Positions 56,078 to 64,000 of a stretch of DNA of 64,000 nucleotides are shown in pieces. The position numbers and the translations under genes were made by a program. Numbering within the stretch: position 1 is the first letter of the stretch; every line of letters starts with the position of its first letter. Under the pieces are notes generated by a model. It saw nothing but the letters and a program-made list of their open reading frames with translations. It had not been told where the DNA came from and ran no database searches. This stretch comes from [Bacillus] enclensis (GTDB taxonomy: Bacteria > Bacillota > Bacilli > Bacillales > Bacillaceae_B): assembly GCF_001456935.1 (NCBI RefSeq), contig NZ_KQ758483.1:620001-684000 (forward strand), written 5' to 3'.

Positions 56078-56478
56078 TTGAGACAATATTGATTTATTCT
56101 AAGTAAAACTCGAACAAATTTGTTCGAGTTTTTTATTGTACTTTTAGGAGTTTAGCTATTAACAGCGTTTGATTGGATTGCAAGAGGAAGACTCCTGCGG
56201 GAAGAGTAGTTTATGTGAGACTTGTCTAGCTCCAGGGCTTAGAGGCACATGTCATAAGTCAAACCGCCCAAGAAGGCAAAGAACGCCTTCGTGGTCGATT
56301 CGTCTTATGCCACACGCCTCTCTTCAAAGCCCTTCCGCTTTTCTTCCCGCAGGCTTGCCAAGGAGGCTCACGGGCTACCCGCGGAAAGCGAAGTCTTGCG
56401 CGGAAATCATTAGCGTGGTATAAAGTCTCCACTAAAATGTAAAGATTTAGACCTTGGCTATAAAGTTTTGTCTCCCCC
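56078..56478 (+). repeat. Composite foldback repeat, copy E
   Basis: The left end TTGAGACAATATTG (56079-) and the right end GTTTTGTCTCCCCC (56465-56478) are degenerate inverted ends. Inside lie a perfect 28-base palindrome (56105-56132) and the foldback 56163-56419, CAGCGTTTGATTGGATTGCA to GGAAATCATTAGCGTGG. Its inner module carries AGAGGCACATGTCATAAG with mirror CTTATGCCACACGCCTC. An 84-codon ORF in it is a by-product. Confidence 0.82.
56105..56135 (+). terminator. Terminator after the CamS-like gene (leading hairpin of repeat E)
   Basis: AAAACTCGAACAAA and its exact complement TTTGTTCGAGTTTT, followed by TT. Confidence 0.88.
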
Positions 56479-56572
56479 ATGGTTTTTATGTTGGAAATGA
56501 AAAAATGATTTCTCAATATTAGAAAATTTGGTAAAATAAAGAGTCATTTACTTTTACTTCGGAGGATTTCGT

Positions 56573-58321
56573 ATGAGGGTCTTTTTGGATTTAAAATGGT
56601 TCTTTATTCAAGAAAGGAAGTCTTACTTAACGGGGATTGTTATCCTCTTATTTGTTGCCTTGCTTCAGCTGATTCCCCCAAAAATCGTGGGAATTGTCGT
56701 GGATAATGTGAAAAACAATAATCTGACTGCGGACCAATTGATGAAATGGATGGTTATCCTCATGGGTTCGGCAGTCTCCATGTATGGACTGCGATACGTA
56801 TGGCGCATCATGATTTTTGGTTCTGCTACCAAGTTATCCAGACTGCTCAGAAATCGGCTGTATCGTCATTTTACTAAAATGTCACCGTCATTTTATCAAA
56901 AAAAGAGAGTCGGTGATCTAATAGCTCATGCGAGCAATGATTTACAGGCCATTCAGCAGACGGCAGGTTCCGGTGTTCTGACTCTGGTTGACTCCCTTGC
57001 AACGGGGGGATTTGTCATAATCGCCATGGCTTTTACGATTAGCTGGAAGCTCACATTGATTGCACTTATTCCTATGCCTTTTATGGCGCTGTTGACAAAT
57101 TATTACGGTACGCTTCTTCATAAACGTTTCAATAAAGCGCAAGAGGCCTTTTCCAGCCTTAATGACAAAACCCAGGAGAGTGTTTCAGGAATAAAGGTTG
57201 TGAAGACTTTTGGCCAGGAAAAAGAGGATATTGAATCATTCAAAAAAGAATCAAGTGATGTTGTGGAAAAAAATATGGCGGTGGCAAGAGTGGACTCACT
57301 GTTCGATCCAACCATTTCCATCATTGTGGGCCTATCCTTCTTATTATCCATCGTTTTTGGTTCCCGTCTGGTTGTGAATGGAGAATTAACAATAGGGCAA
57401 TTGATCTCCTTCACTACCTATCTTGGGTTATTGATATGGCCGATGCTTGCATTCGGCTGGCTCTTTAATATCGTTGAGCGGGGCAGGGCTTCCTATGATC
57501 GTGTAGCCAGCTTATTAAGTGAAGAGGTAGAAATCAAAGAGGAAGAAGACGCCATTCCTGCCATTCCTGCAGGGGATATTGAGTACAGAGTGAATATGTT
57601 CAACTACCCTGCTGAAGAAAAAAGTTCGTTGAAAAACATCCACATAATGATTGAAAAAGGCAGTACGGTTGGGATAGTCGGAAAAACCGGTTCGGGTAAA
57701 ACTACTCTGCTCCGTCTGCTCTTAAGGGAATTTGAAGGGTATGAAGGAGAAATTTTGATGGCAGGCCATTCAATTAAGGAATATAAACTCTCGGCTTTGC
57801 GTGAAGCATTCGGATACGTACCTCAAGATCATTTCTTGTTTTCAACAACCATTTTTGACAATATCGCCTTTGCGAACCCACAGATTGACCGCTGCCGGGT
57901 GGAAGAGGCTGCAAGGCTTGCCCATATCCATGATGATATCAAAGACTTCACATTTGGGTATGAGACAATAGTGGGGGAAAGGGGTGTATCCTTGTCGGGA
58001 GGTCAGAAACAGAGGATTTCAATCGCCAGGGCACTCTTGATGGATCCGGAAGTACTGCTTCTTGACGATTCGCTGTCTGCAGTGGATGCGAAAACGGAAG
58101 AAGCCATTTTATCTTCACTCAGAAAAAATAGAAATGGAAAGACGACCATTATTACAGCTCACAGGCTGAGTGCAATCCAGCATGCTGATCTCATTGTTGT
58201 CCTTGATGAAGGAAAGATCGTTGAACGGGGCACACATGCAGAGCTGATGGCCAATAAAGGAAAGTATAGGGAAATGTATATCAGACAGCAGTTAGAAGAA
58301 CTAGTGGAGCACGGGGGGTGA
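56573..58321 (+). CDS. ABC exporter half-transporter 1 (heterodimer, degenerate catalytic Glu)
   Basis: The 582-residue protein has six membrane helices (residues about 15-320) and an ATPase domain: Walker A GKTGSGKTT near 371, Q-loop VPQDHF, signature LSGGQKQR near 477, Walker B VLLLDDSLSAVD near 499 and H-loop TAHRLS. The residue after the Walker B Asp is Asp instead of the catalytic Glu. Sizes fit YknU/YknV or YheI(BmrC)/YheH(BmrD)-type multidrug or peptide exporters; the substrate is unknown. It overlaps the next gene (GTGA) or is coupled to it. Confidence 0.9.
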   Translation: MRVFLDLKWFFIQERKSYLTGIVILLFVALLQLIPPKIVGIVVDNVKNNNLTADQLMKWMVILMGSAVSMYGLRYVWRIMIFGSATKLSRLLRNRLYRHFTKMSPSFYQKKRVGDLIAHASNDLQAIQQTAGSGVLTLVDSLATGGFVIIAMAFTISWKLTLIALIPMPFMALLTNYYGTLLHKRFNKAQEAFSSLNDKTQESVSGIKVVKTFGQEKEDIESFKKESSDVVEKNMAVARVDSLFDPTISIIVGLSFLLSIVFGSRLVVNGELTIGQLISFTTYLGLLIWPMLAFGWLFNIVERGRASYDRVASLLSEEVEIKEEEDAIPAIPAGDIEYRVNMFNYPAEEKSSLKNIHIMIEKGSTVGIVGKTGSGKTTLLRLLLREFEGYEGEILMAGHSIKEYKLSALREAFGYVPQDHFLFSTTIFDNIAFANPQIDRCRVEEAARLAHIHDDIKDFTFGYETIVGERGVSLSGGQKQRISIARALLMDPEVLLLDDSLSAVDAKTEEAILSSLRKNRNGKTTIITAHRLSAIQHADLIVVLDEGKIVERGTHAELMANKGKYREMYIRQQLEELVEHGG

Positions 58322-58326
58322 AGGGA

Positions 58327-60135
58327 ATGGAAAAAGATCCAACCATGACGAAAGCCGGACAGCGAAAAGTATTTTTGCGATTAATGGGATATGCAAAACC
58401 CCATAAAAAGAAAATCATCGTTGCTTTTTTACTGTTATTATTAACGACGATCGGAGATGTACTCGGACCGATCATCATAAAAGTCTTCATTGATGATTAC
58501 TTGACGCCCAGGGATTTTCCTTATGGGCCGCTTGCTGCGTTGGGGTCAGCCTATCTACTTATTCAAATCGGAAATGTGTTGATTTCTTATTTTCAATTAT
58601 TGAAGTTCCAGGAGATTGCATTAAATATCATTCAGCAGCTCAGGGTGGATGTCTTTTCAAAGGTGCAGAGCCTTGGAATGAAATATTTTGATCAGACCCC
58701 TGCGGGCAGCATCGTCTCACGGGTGACAAATGACACTGAAGCAATCAAGGATATGTTTGTAAGCGTAATGGTATCCTTTATACAGGGAGCCTTTTTGCTG
58801 TCGGGTATATTTATCGCGATGTTTCTCCTTGATCCGAAGCTGGCGCTTTTTTGTTTGTTCATCGTCCCTCTCATTCTTTATATCATGGTTCTTTATCGTA
58901 AGTACAGCTCGGTATTTTATCAGGATATGAGGGAACGACTTAGTCAATTGAATGCAAAATTGAGTGAATCACTGCAGGGAATGTCAATCATTCAAGTGTT
59001 CAGGCAGGAGCAAAGACTGCAAAAAGAATTTGGAGAAATCAATGAGAAGCATTACATGGCCGGAATGAAAAATATTAAAGTGGACGGACTGCTGTTGAGG
59101 CCGGCAATTGACCTTGTTTATGCAGCCGCATTGATTGTCGTTCTGAGTTTCTTTGGCATTACATCTTTCAGTGAACCGGTAGAGATAGGTGTACTGTATG
59201 CTTTTGTTAATTATCTGGACCGTTTTTTTGAACCTGTCAATCAGATCATGATGCGCCTCTCGATGTTTCAGCAGGCAATCGTTGCTTCATCAAGGGTATT
59301 TACATTATTGGATGAAAAGGAAGTATCGCCGGGTCAAACGGACTGTAAAGAAGAAAATCAACAGATTCAAAAAGGGGAAATTACATTTAAGGATGTTACT
59401 TTTTCCTACGATGGTCAAAAGGATGTTCTGAGAAATATCTCATTTACGGCCAGGCCGGGGGGGACTGTAGCGCTGGTAGGGCATACCGGAAGCGGTAAGA
59501 GTTCGATTATCAACCTTTTGATGCGCTTCTATGATTACTCGGCAGGGGAGATTTTAATTGATGGGAAATCCCTTAAATCCTTCCCCTTGAATGAGCTAAG
59601 GTCCAAGATGGGGCTTGTACTTCAGGATCCATTTCTATTTTACGGAACGATTAAAGATAATATTAAACTTCATAACGATACAATGAGTGATGAAGAAATC
59701 ATGGAGGCGGCAAGGTTTGTTCAAGCGGACGTGTTTATAGAAAAGCTGGAAGATGGTTATTCCAGCAAAGTGGTTGAAAGGGGAGCAACTTTGTCGTCGG
59801 GGCAGCGTCAGCTGATCGCTTTCGCCCGGACGATTGCAGCTAAACCAAAAATCCTCATCTTGGATGAAGCAACAGGGAATATCGATACTGAGACAGAAGA
59901 AGCGATCCAGACTGCTTTAGCTAAGATGAGAAAAGGCAGGACCACCATTGCAATCGCTCACAGGTTATCAACCATTCAGGATGCAGAGCTTATTCTGGTA
60001 TTGCACAAGGGTGAGATTGCGGAAAAGGGGACACATCAGGAATTACTTGCAAAAAAAGGTATTTATCATAAGATGTTCTTATTGCAGAATGGACTTGTCG
60101 AAGGCATGGAGGATGTAGTATCAAAAGGTGTATGA
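58327..60135 (+). CDS. ABC exporter half-transporter 2 (heterodimer, canonical catalytic Glu)
   Basis: The 602-residue partner has six membrane helices and an ATPase domain with Walker A GHTGSGKSS near residue 384, Q-loop VLQDPF, signature LSSGQRQL near 488 and Walker B ILILDEATGNID near 510. The second signature residue is Ser, not Gly. ATG 58327 was chosen because GGGGGGTGA precedes it; a GTG at 58318 overlapping the upstream stop is the alternative. Together the two genes encode one exporter in the cell membrane. Confidence 0.92.
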   Translation: MEKDPTMTKAGQRKVFLRLMGYAKPHKKKIIVAFLLLLLTTIGDVLGPIIIKVFIDDYLTPRDFPYGPLAALGSAYLLIQIGNVLISYFQLLKFQEIALNIIQQLRVDVFSKVQSLGMKYFDQTPAGSIVSRVTNDTEAIKDMFVSVMVSFIQGAFLLSGIFIAMFLLDPKLALFCLFIVPLILYIMVLYRKYSSVFYQDMRERLSQLNAKLSESLQGMSIIQVFRQEQRLQKEFGEINEKHYMAGMKNIKVDGLLLRPAIDLVYAAALIVVLSFFGITSFSEPVEIGVLYAFVNYLDRFFEPVNQIMMRLSMFQQAIVASSRVFTLLDEKEVSPGQTDCKEENQQIQKGEITFKDVTFSYDGQKDVLRNISFTARPGGTVALVGHTGSGKSSIINLLMRFYDYSAGEILIDGKSLKSFPLNELRSKMGLVLQDPFLFYGTIKDNIKLHNDTMSDEEIMEAARFVQADVFIEKLEDGYSSKVVERGATLSSGQRQLIAFARTIAAKPKILILDEATGNIDTETEEAIQTALAKMRKGRTTIAIAHRLSTIQDAELILVLHKGEIAEKGTHQELLAKKGIYHKMFLLQNGLVEGMEDVVSKGV

Positions 60136-60163
60136 TACTGGGTGAAAAGAGGGAGTATCAACA

Positions 60164-60196
60164 GAAAGCAGACCGGACAAAGGTCTGCTTTCATTA
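60164..60196. terminator. Shared terminator between ABC operon and ynzD
   Basis: GAAAGCAGACC GGACAAA GGTCTGCTTTC stem between convergent genes; the T-run is weak on both strands. Confidence 0.75.
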
Positions 60197-60213
60197 TGTA
60201 GTTCATTCGAGTA

Positions 60214-60390
60214 TCAGCTTACTTGGGACGTGAAATTTTTTATGTAGTCCGAATTATAACTGTTTAATAATAAGTCCAATTCTTGACTGTATTGAATGGC
60301 TTGTGGAGAGGTTAATCCATTTTTCGCAACGATATCAATCAGTTGAGCGCGTTTTTTTTCAATGCGGTCCAGAAGCTCTTGTTTAGACAC
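60214..60390 (-). CDS. ynzD: Spo0E-family aspartyl-phosphate phosphatase (58 aa)
   Basis: A 58-residue product read on the minus strand from GTG 60390: MSKQELLDRIEKKRAQLIDI and so on to TSQVS. It contains SQELDLLLNSY near residues 35-45, the active motif of the Spo0E family, which removes phosphate from Spo0A~P and delays sporulation. AAAGGA lies nine bases before the start. In B. subtilis ynzD lies at the same place before ccdA. The gene is short and easily missed. Confidence 0.9.
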   Translation of the reverse strand: MSKQELLDRIEKKRAQLIDIVAKNGLTSPQAIQYSQELDLLLNSYNSDYIKNFTSQVS

Positions 60391-60587
60391 GGCTGTTTCC
60401 TTTCTTTTGTAGTTCCTTACAGAAGGAATACAAAACTAGTAATAACTGTAACTTTTTATTAGTATAACGAAAATGTGGGCGTTTTTCAAAACAAAAATAC
60501 TTTTTTAAAAGCTTTGACACAAGATTGGAATGAATCAAATCGTATTGTAAATGAATGGTCACAAATCGTTCACAGAATAGGTTCTCA

Positions 60588-60620
60588 TAGTTTGTTCAAA
60601 TGTTTGATAGAATAGATAAT
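60588..60620 (+). promoter_or_regulatory. Candidate SigA promoter of ccdA
   Basis: TTGTTC and GATAAT with a 17-base spacer, just before the ccdA ribosome site. The gap 60391-60587 shows no gene. Confidence 0.45.
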
Positions 60621-60647
60621 AATAAACACTATACAGGAGTTGAAATT

Positions 60648-61355
60648 ATGGCAGATATTAATCTATTTCTTGCTTTTGGAGCGGGTTTTTTAAGTTTTAT
60701 TTCTCCATGCTGCCTTCCTTTATATCCGGCATTCTTGTCCTATATAACGGGGATGAGTGTAAGTGAGTTAAAATCGGATAACGCTATGCTGCAAAGAAGG
60801 AGCCTTTTACATACTTTATTCTTTCTCTTGGGCTTCTCAGCCATTTTCATTGCCATTGGGTTCGGTACTTCGTTTATCGGAGAGTTCTTTCTTGACTATA
60901 AGGATTTAATCCGTCAGCTTGGAGCGATCTTTATCGTTATATTCGGATTAGTGGTAATAGGGATTTTCACTCCGGAAATGCTGATGAAGGAGCGCCGTAT
61001 TGAATTTAAGAACAAACCATCTGGATTCATAGGTTCAGTCTTGATCGGGATGGCATTTGCTGCAGGATGGACACCCTGTACCGGACCGATCCTCGCTTCA
61101 GTACTTGCACTTGCAGCCACGAATCCGGGTTCGGGTGTATTGTATATGACCGCCTATGTCCTTGGGTTTGCCATTCCTTTCTTTATACTGTCGTTCTTTA
61201 TCGGGAAAATGCAGTGGATCAGGAAAAACAGTGCAAAAATCGTCAAAATCGGCGGATACATTATGATTGTTGTCGGAATCATGCTGTTCTTTGATTGGAT
61301 GACCGTCATCCTTTCCTATTTCACTTCTATCTTCGGGGGATTCCAAGGGTTCTAG
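60648..61355 (+). CDS. ccdA: Cytochrome c biogenesis / thiol-disulfide membrane protein CcdA
   Basis: The 235-residue protein has six membrane helices and carries reducing power from thioredoxin across the membrane, for cytochrome c maturation and spore development. Redox cysteines are in [11 protein letters not shown] (Cys21/22) and [10 protein letters not shown] (Cys144). ATG 60648 follows CAGGAG; the upstream ATG 60600 lies in the promoter region. Confidence 0.95.
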   Translation: MADINLFLAFGAGFLSFISPCCLPLYPAFLSYITGMSVSELKSDNAMLQRRSLLHTLFFLLGFSAIFIAIGFGTSFIGEFFLDYKDLIRQLGAIFIVIFGLVVIGIFTPEMLMKERRIEFKNKPSGFIGSVLIGMAFAAGWTPCTGPILASVLALAATNPGSGVLYMTAYVLGFAIPFFILSFFIGKMQWIRKNSAKIVKIGGYIMIVVGIMLFFDWMTVILSYFTSIFGGFQGF

Positions 61356-61477
61356 GAATGCTTGAGAGAATAATATAAATTGAAAAAATCTTACAATTAA
61401 TGTTATAGTAAGAATATAAATAGGACTAAAGTATGATGAAGTGGATGCAGCAATAGCTTTTACAAGGAGGAACACCT

Positions 61478-61840
61478 GTGGCAACAATACTTGTAGTGGA
61501 TGATGCAAAATTTATGAGATTGACACTTGGCAACATGCTGACATCCAGCGGACACACTGTAGTAGGTGAAGCGGAAAATGGGGAAGAAGCCGTAAGGAAA
61601 TATGGTGAGCTTCAGCCTAATCTCGTTACGATGGATATTACGATGCCTGTGATGGATGGCATAGAAGCTGTGAAGACCATTCTATCTGATTATCCGACAG
61701 CTAAAGTGATAATGTGCTCGGCCATGGGACAGCAGAGAATCGTAGTAGAGGCGATTGAAAGCGGTGCAAAGGATTTTATCGTGAAACCATTTGATGAGGT
61801 TCGGGTTGTCGATGCAATTAAGAGAGTACTGGGTTCTTAA
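61478..61840 (+). CDS. yneI: YneI, stand-alone CheY-like response regulator
   Basis: The 120-residue receiver domain has VVDDAKFMR near residue 6, the phospho-acceptor Asp53 (TMDITMP), Ser/Thr switch SAMGQQ near 83 and Lys near 104 (VKPFD). It has no output domain. It sits between ccdA and ccdC as in B. subtilis. The partner kinase is unknown. GTG 61478 follows AAGGAGGAA. Confidence 0.95.
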   Translation: MATILVVDDAKFMRLTLGNMLTSSGHTVVGEAENGEEAVRKYGELQPNLVTMDITMPVMDGIEAVKTILSDYPTAKVIMCSAMGQQRIVVEAIESGAKDFIVKPFDEVRVVDAIKRVLGS

Positions 61841-61845
61841 ATGAA

Positions 61846-61873
61846 GGGGCTGCCTGCAGCCTCATTTTTTTTT
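61846..61873 (+). terminator. Terminator after yneI
   Basis: GGCTG CCTG CAGCC stem followed by a T9 run. Confidence 0.85.
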
Positions 61874-61947
61874 GCCTGTTTTCGTTTTCATGTGAAATAG
61901 GCTATAATAGTAATGAAAATAAGTAGAGAGTTAAAGGATGATCGTTT

Positions 61948-62427
61948 ATGATGATTGCTTCATCCATCGTAGCAATATGTATGGGATTTTTTGTTTTGTT
62001 TATCCGAATGAAGGCACAGAAAAAGCCGGTAAGCGGTAAGAAAATCATTTTACCGCCAATCTTTATGAGTACCGGTGCGCTGATGTTTTTATTCCCTTTC
62101 TTTCGGGTGACGCTCGGCGAGCTGTTGGAAGCACTTACTGTGGGAATGTTGTTTTCCATATTACTCATAAAAACGTCTAAATTCGAAGTAAGGGATCATG
62201 ACATTTATTTAAAACGATCTAAAGCATTTGCATTTATCCTTATTGGGCTTTTGATAGTCAGGATAGTTGCTAAATCCATACTGAGTGCCACGATCGATTA
62301 TGGTGCCCTTAGCGGGATGTTCTGGATCCTTGCATTTGGTATGATCGTACCCTGGAGAATCGCCATGTATATTCAGTATCGCAGACTTCATCAAGAAAAC
62401 AGCGACCTTACCACAAATTCCATATAA
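61948..62427 (+). CDS. yneJ: CcdC (YneJ) membrane protein
   Basis: The 159-residue protein has four to five membrane helices and the CcdC pattern (KPVSGKKIILPPIFMSTGALM near residues 27-47, GMIVPWRIAMYIQYRR near 132). CcdC is encoded with ccdA but is not needed for cytochrome c in B. subtilis; its function is unknown. Two adjacent ATG codons (61948 and 61951) follow AAAGGATG. Confidence 0.92.
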   Translation: MMIASSIVAICMGFFVLFIRMKAQKKPVSGKKIILPPIFMSTGALMFLFPFFRVTLGELLEALTVGMLFSILLIKTSKFEVRDHDIYLKRSKAFAFILIGLLIVRIVAKSILSATIDYGALSGMFWILAFGMIVPWRIAMYIQYRRLHQENSDLTTNSI

Positions 62428-62438
62428 ACAGAATGAGC

Positions 62439-62482
62439 AAAAAAGCGGGACAATTGATAAACAATTATTCCGCTTTTTTTGT
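62439..62482 (+). terminator. Terminator after yneJ
   Basis: AAAAAAGCGGGACAATTG / CAATTATTCCGCTTTTTTT hairpin with T-run. Confidence 0.85.
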
Positions 62483-62625
62483 TTTTATTTAAAGAAGTAA
62501 CCTTAAAAGGTTCAAAAGATAAGATGCTTGTTACGTTTTTCTTACAAATCATAAAAAAATGAGTAACGATTACTTGTCAGGGGAAACACGGAGAGAAACA
62601 AATATACTATAAAGGGGTTTTCGCG

Positions 62626-63105
62626 TTGTTCACTCTCCATGATATCTGGACGTTTTTTCTGGCATTTTTCTTAACGCTGCCACTTGTGACAATTGTTCAC
62701 GAAGCAGGGCATGTACTGGTGGCCAGAATTTTTGGAGCAAAGATAAAATTTGCGATTGGAACTGGAAAGACATTATTCAATATAGGACCCCTTGAAGTCA
62801 ACAGGATGTATTTCATGGAGGGATGGTGTCAATACACCGAACTAAAATATAATACAGTATGGTCACATGTTCTGATTTATTTATCCGGCAGCCTGTTTAA
62901 TCTGATTGTGATTTTACTAATGAATTTTCTTATCTATCAAGGAGTATTTCCGGTTCATATCTTTTTCTATCAATTTGTTTATTTTTCGGTCTATTTTATC
63001 TTTTTTTCCCTTTTTCCATATCGTAACGGTGAAGGGAAGCCAAGTGATGGACAAGCCATTTATGATGTAATCAAATACGGAAAGGCAGAAGATCCCATAG
63101 ATTGA
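62626..63105 (+). CDS. Small M50-type (site-2 protease-like) membrane protein
   Basis: The 159-residue protein has about four membrane segments and a zinc motif HEAGH (His25, Glu26, His29) at the end of the first one, followed by LVARIFGAKIKF. A later SDGQAIYDVI near residue 139 resembles the DG motif that supplies the third zinc ligand in M50 proteases. It is shorter than SpoIVFB or RseP and has no PDZ domain. The target is unknown. TTG 62626 follows AAAGGGG. It is an insertion between yneJ and yneK relative to B. subtilis. Confidence 0.82.
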   Translation: MFTLHDIWTFFLAFFLTLPLVTIVHEAGHVLVARIFGAKIKFAIGTGKTLFNIGPLEVNRMYFMEGWCQYTELKYNTVWSHVLIYLSGSLFNLIVILLMNFLIYQGVFPVHIFFYQFVYFSVYFIFFSLFPYRNGEGKPSDGQAIYDVIKYGKAEDPID

Positions 63106-63120
63106 TCCAATCGTAATCAA

Positions 63121-63156
63121 AAAAGGTAAACGATGTGAATCGTCTACCTTTTTTTG
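63121..63156. terminator. Shared terminator between M50 gene and the minus-strand genes
   Basis: AAAAGGTAAACGAT GTGA ATCGTCTACCTTTT with T-run; on the minus strand it overlaps the stop of the 32-codon ORF. Confidence 0.88.
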
Positions 63157-63242
63157 GTCTTTTTCCATTTCATGAACAGGAACACAGCAGCTGCTGTAAA
63201 GATAATGTATAGAATAATTGGAATTACCAGGATCGATCCCAT
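63144..63242 (-). CDS. Possible 32-residue membrane peptide downstream of yneK
   Basis: An ATG-started minus-strand ORF encodes MGSILVIPIILYIIFTAAAV followed by FLFMKWKKTKKR. This is one hydrophobic helix and a cationic tail. It lies 20 bases after the yneK stop, in the same frame, and its own stop is inside the terminator. The ribosome site is weak (AAATGGG). It could be a real small membrane protein or a chance ORF. Confidence 0.45.
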   Translation of the reverse strand: MGSILVIPIILYIIFTAAAVFLFMKWKKTKKR

Positions 63243-63262
63243 TTTTTTAACCCATTTCTCTT

Positions 63263-63691
63263 TTAGAATAAATGCTCATATGGAGCCGCATCGATCTTCA
63301 TATCATCCAGCTTTTTACGGAGAAATTTATGGTCGCGCTTAGGGGTAGCCATAATATACCCTCTTATCACCAATTCCTCAGAAATGGAAGGGGCTTTCTC
63401 TTTTAAGGCCAACTCACCGATTTTCCCGGCAATTTTTTGCTTTGCCACATCCCTGAATAACTCTGGAACGGGAGTGACCAATTCATTCAGCATTTTCTTC
63501 TCAGGATCATGCCAAAGATGAAGCGTTTCATTTACATAATACTCTTCCCAGTCCATATCTGATTTCCCATCTTCTTTCGGAAACCTTTTCAGGAATTTCC
63601 GAAACATAAAGAAGCCGCCGATGGCAAAGGAAGCCATTAAGAAAACAACCCAAAAAAGGATAAAATATAAAAACCATCCGTCTAGCTGCAT
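63263..63691 (-). CDS. yneK: YneK, DUF2621 membrane-anchored protein
   Basis: The 142-residue protein has an N-terminal membrane helix (WFLYFILFWVVFLMASFAIG) and a soluble domain rich in charged residues (KSDMDWEEYYVNETLHLWHD near 45-64; IRGYIMATPKRDHKFLRKKL near 110-129). It corresponds to YneK (149 residues, DUF2621). ATG 63691 was chosen because GAGGTGA lies before it. Function is unknown. Confidence 0.88.
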   Translation of the reverse strand: MQLDGWFLYFILFWVVFLMASFAIGGFFMFRKFLKRFPKEDGKSDMDWEEYYVNETLHLWHDPEKKMLNELVTPVPELFRDVAKQKIAGKIGELALKEKAPSISEELVIRGYIMATPKRDHKFLRKKLDDMKIDAAPYEHLF

Positions 63692-63906
63692 GCTATCACC
63701 TCTAAGTATTTCGATAAACGAATATGTATCGTCTTTCATTATAGACAACGTCAATCGATGTGACAAGAATATCATAATAAATATAAAAGATATCTATACT
63801 GTTCTTAATAAGAAATGATATACTAATAAATAACAAATATCGTGAAAATTCATTCTTTTTCGATAATCATCTATTTCTAGCTGTCTTGGAAGGACGGGGA
63901 AGTCAC

Positions 63907-64000
63907 ATGACGAAATATAAGGGCAGAATCTTGTTTATTGCCGCAGGTGCTCTATTGATCATTATCTGGGATTTCATTTACTATTTTGTTCTTCACTACT
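63907..64000 (+). CDS. Unidentified membrane protein, N-terminal start (partial)
   Basis: ATG 63907 follows GGAAGGACGGGGA and opens a frame to the window edge. It encodes MTKYKGRILFIAAGALLII then WDFIYYFVLHY, i.e. a cationic start and one membrane segment. The rest is outside the window, so no function is given. Confidence 0.65.
   Translation, partial: MTKYKGRILFIAAGALLIIIWDFIYYFVLHY

Noticed and set aside
56169-56423. 84-codon plus-strand ORF similar to the one at 28.3 kb
   Set aside because: Repeat-derived by-product; the DNA is conserved as a foldback structure, not as codons. The antisense ORF at 56259-56516 is likewise discounted.

Overview
The window is a piece of a low-GC, endospore-forming Firmicute chromosome of the family Bacillaceae. 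Gene order follows the Bacillus subtilis block ymdB-spoVS-miaB-ymcA-cotE-mutS-mutL-miaA-hfq-spoVK-ynbA(hflX)-ynbB-glnR-glnA-lexA-yneA-yneB-ynzC-tkt-sirA-yneF-ynzD-ccdA-yneI-yneJ-yneK. Sporulation genes, SigA/SigE/Spo0A-type promoters, strong AAGGAGG ribosome sites and TTG/GTG starts all fit. The genus cannot be fixed from sequence reading alone; a Rossellomorea-like or environmental Bacillus is a guess.

Layout. 1-4.4 kb: end of ymdB, spoVS, a dipeptidase and a two-gene 2-oxoacid:ferredoxin oxidoreductase (korAB) where B. subtilis has tdh-kbl. 4.4-5.45 kb: an unrecognised coiled-coil gene on the minus strand. 5.8-9 kb: miaB, ymcA, a composite repeat and cotE. 9-31.9 kb: an accessory block of about 23 kb between cotE and mutS. 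It holds a foldback repeat, a YeiH-type transporter, topB, an ankyrin protein, a CstA-type transporter, a complete reductive pyrimidine-degradation cluster, and a group of envelope genes (VanW, a YkuD-like secreted protein, DedA). 31.9-36.5 kb: mutS-mutL. 36.7-41.2 kb: membrane-anchored FAD oxidase, half-length MFS protein and penicillin acylase. 41.4-47.9 kb: miaA, hfq, spoVK, a TRIC-type channel, hflX, ynbB, glnR-glnA. 49.3-51.4 kb: the SOS divergon lexA / yneA-yneB-ynzC. 51.9-64 kb: tkt, sirA, yneF, a CamS-like lipoprotein, a heterodimeric ABC exporter, a Spo0E-like phosphatase of only 58 residues (ynzD), ccdA, yneI, ccdC, a small M50 protease, yneK and the start of an unidentified membrane protein.

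How genes work together. The cluster at 16.0-27.9 kb encodes every step from uracil/thymine uptake to acetyl-CoA: NCS1 permease, PreT-PreA dehydrogenase, dihydropyrimidinase, beta-ureidopropionase, omega-aminotransferase and CoA-acylating semialdehyde dehydrogenase, with a PucR-type regulator and a cre (CcpA) site just after the promoter. Two small conserved-looking ORFs of unknown function close the first operon.

The most interesting non-coding signal is a family of five composite repeats (near 7.85, 15.0-15.7, 28.3, 51.5 and 56.2 kb). Each is a terminator-like hairpin followed by a long foldback structure, always 3' of a gene and always in the same orientation as transcription. The first hairpin keeps its pairing while its sequence changes between copies. 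A separate 192-bp foldback, MITE-like element lies at 9.1-9.3 kb. No tRNA, rRNA, CRISPR array, intact insertion sequence or prophage was seen.
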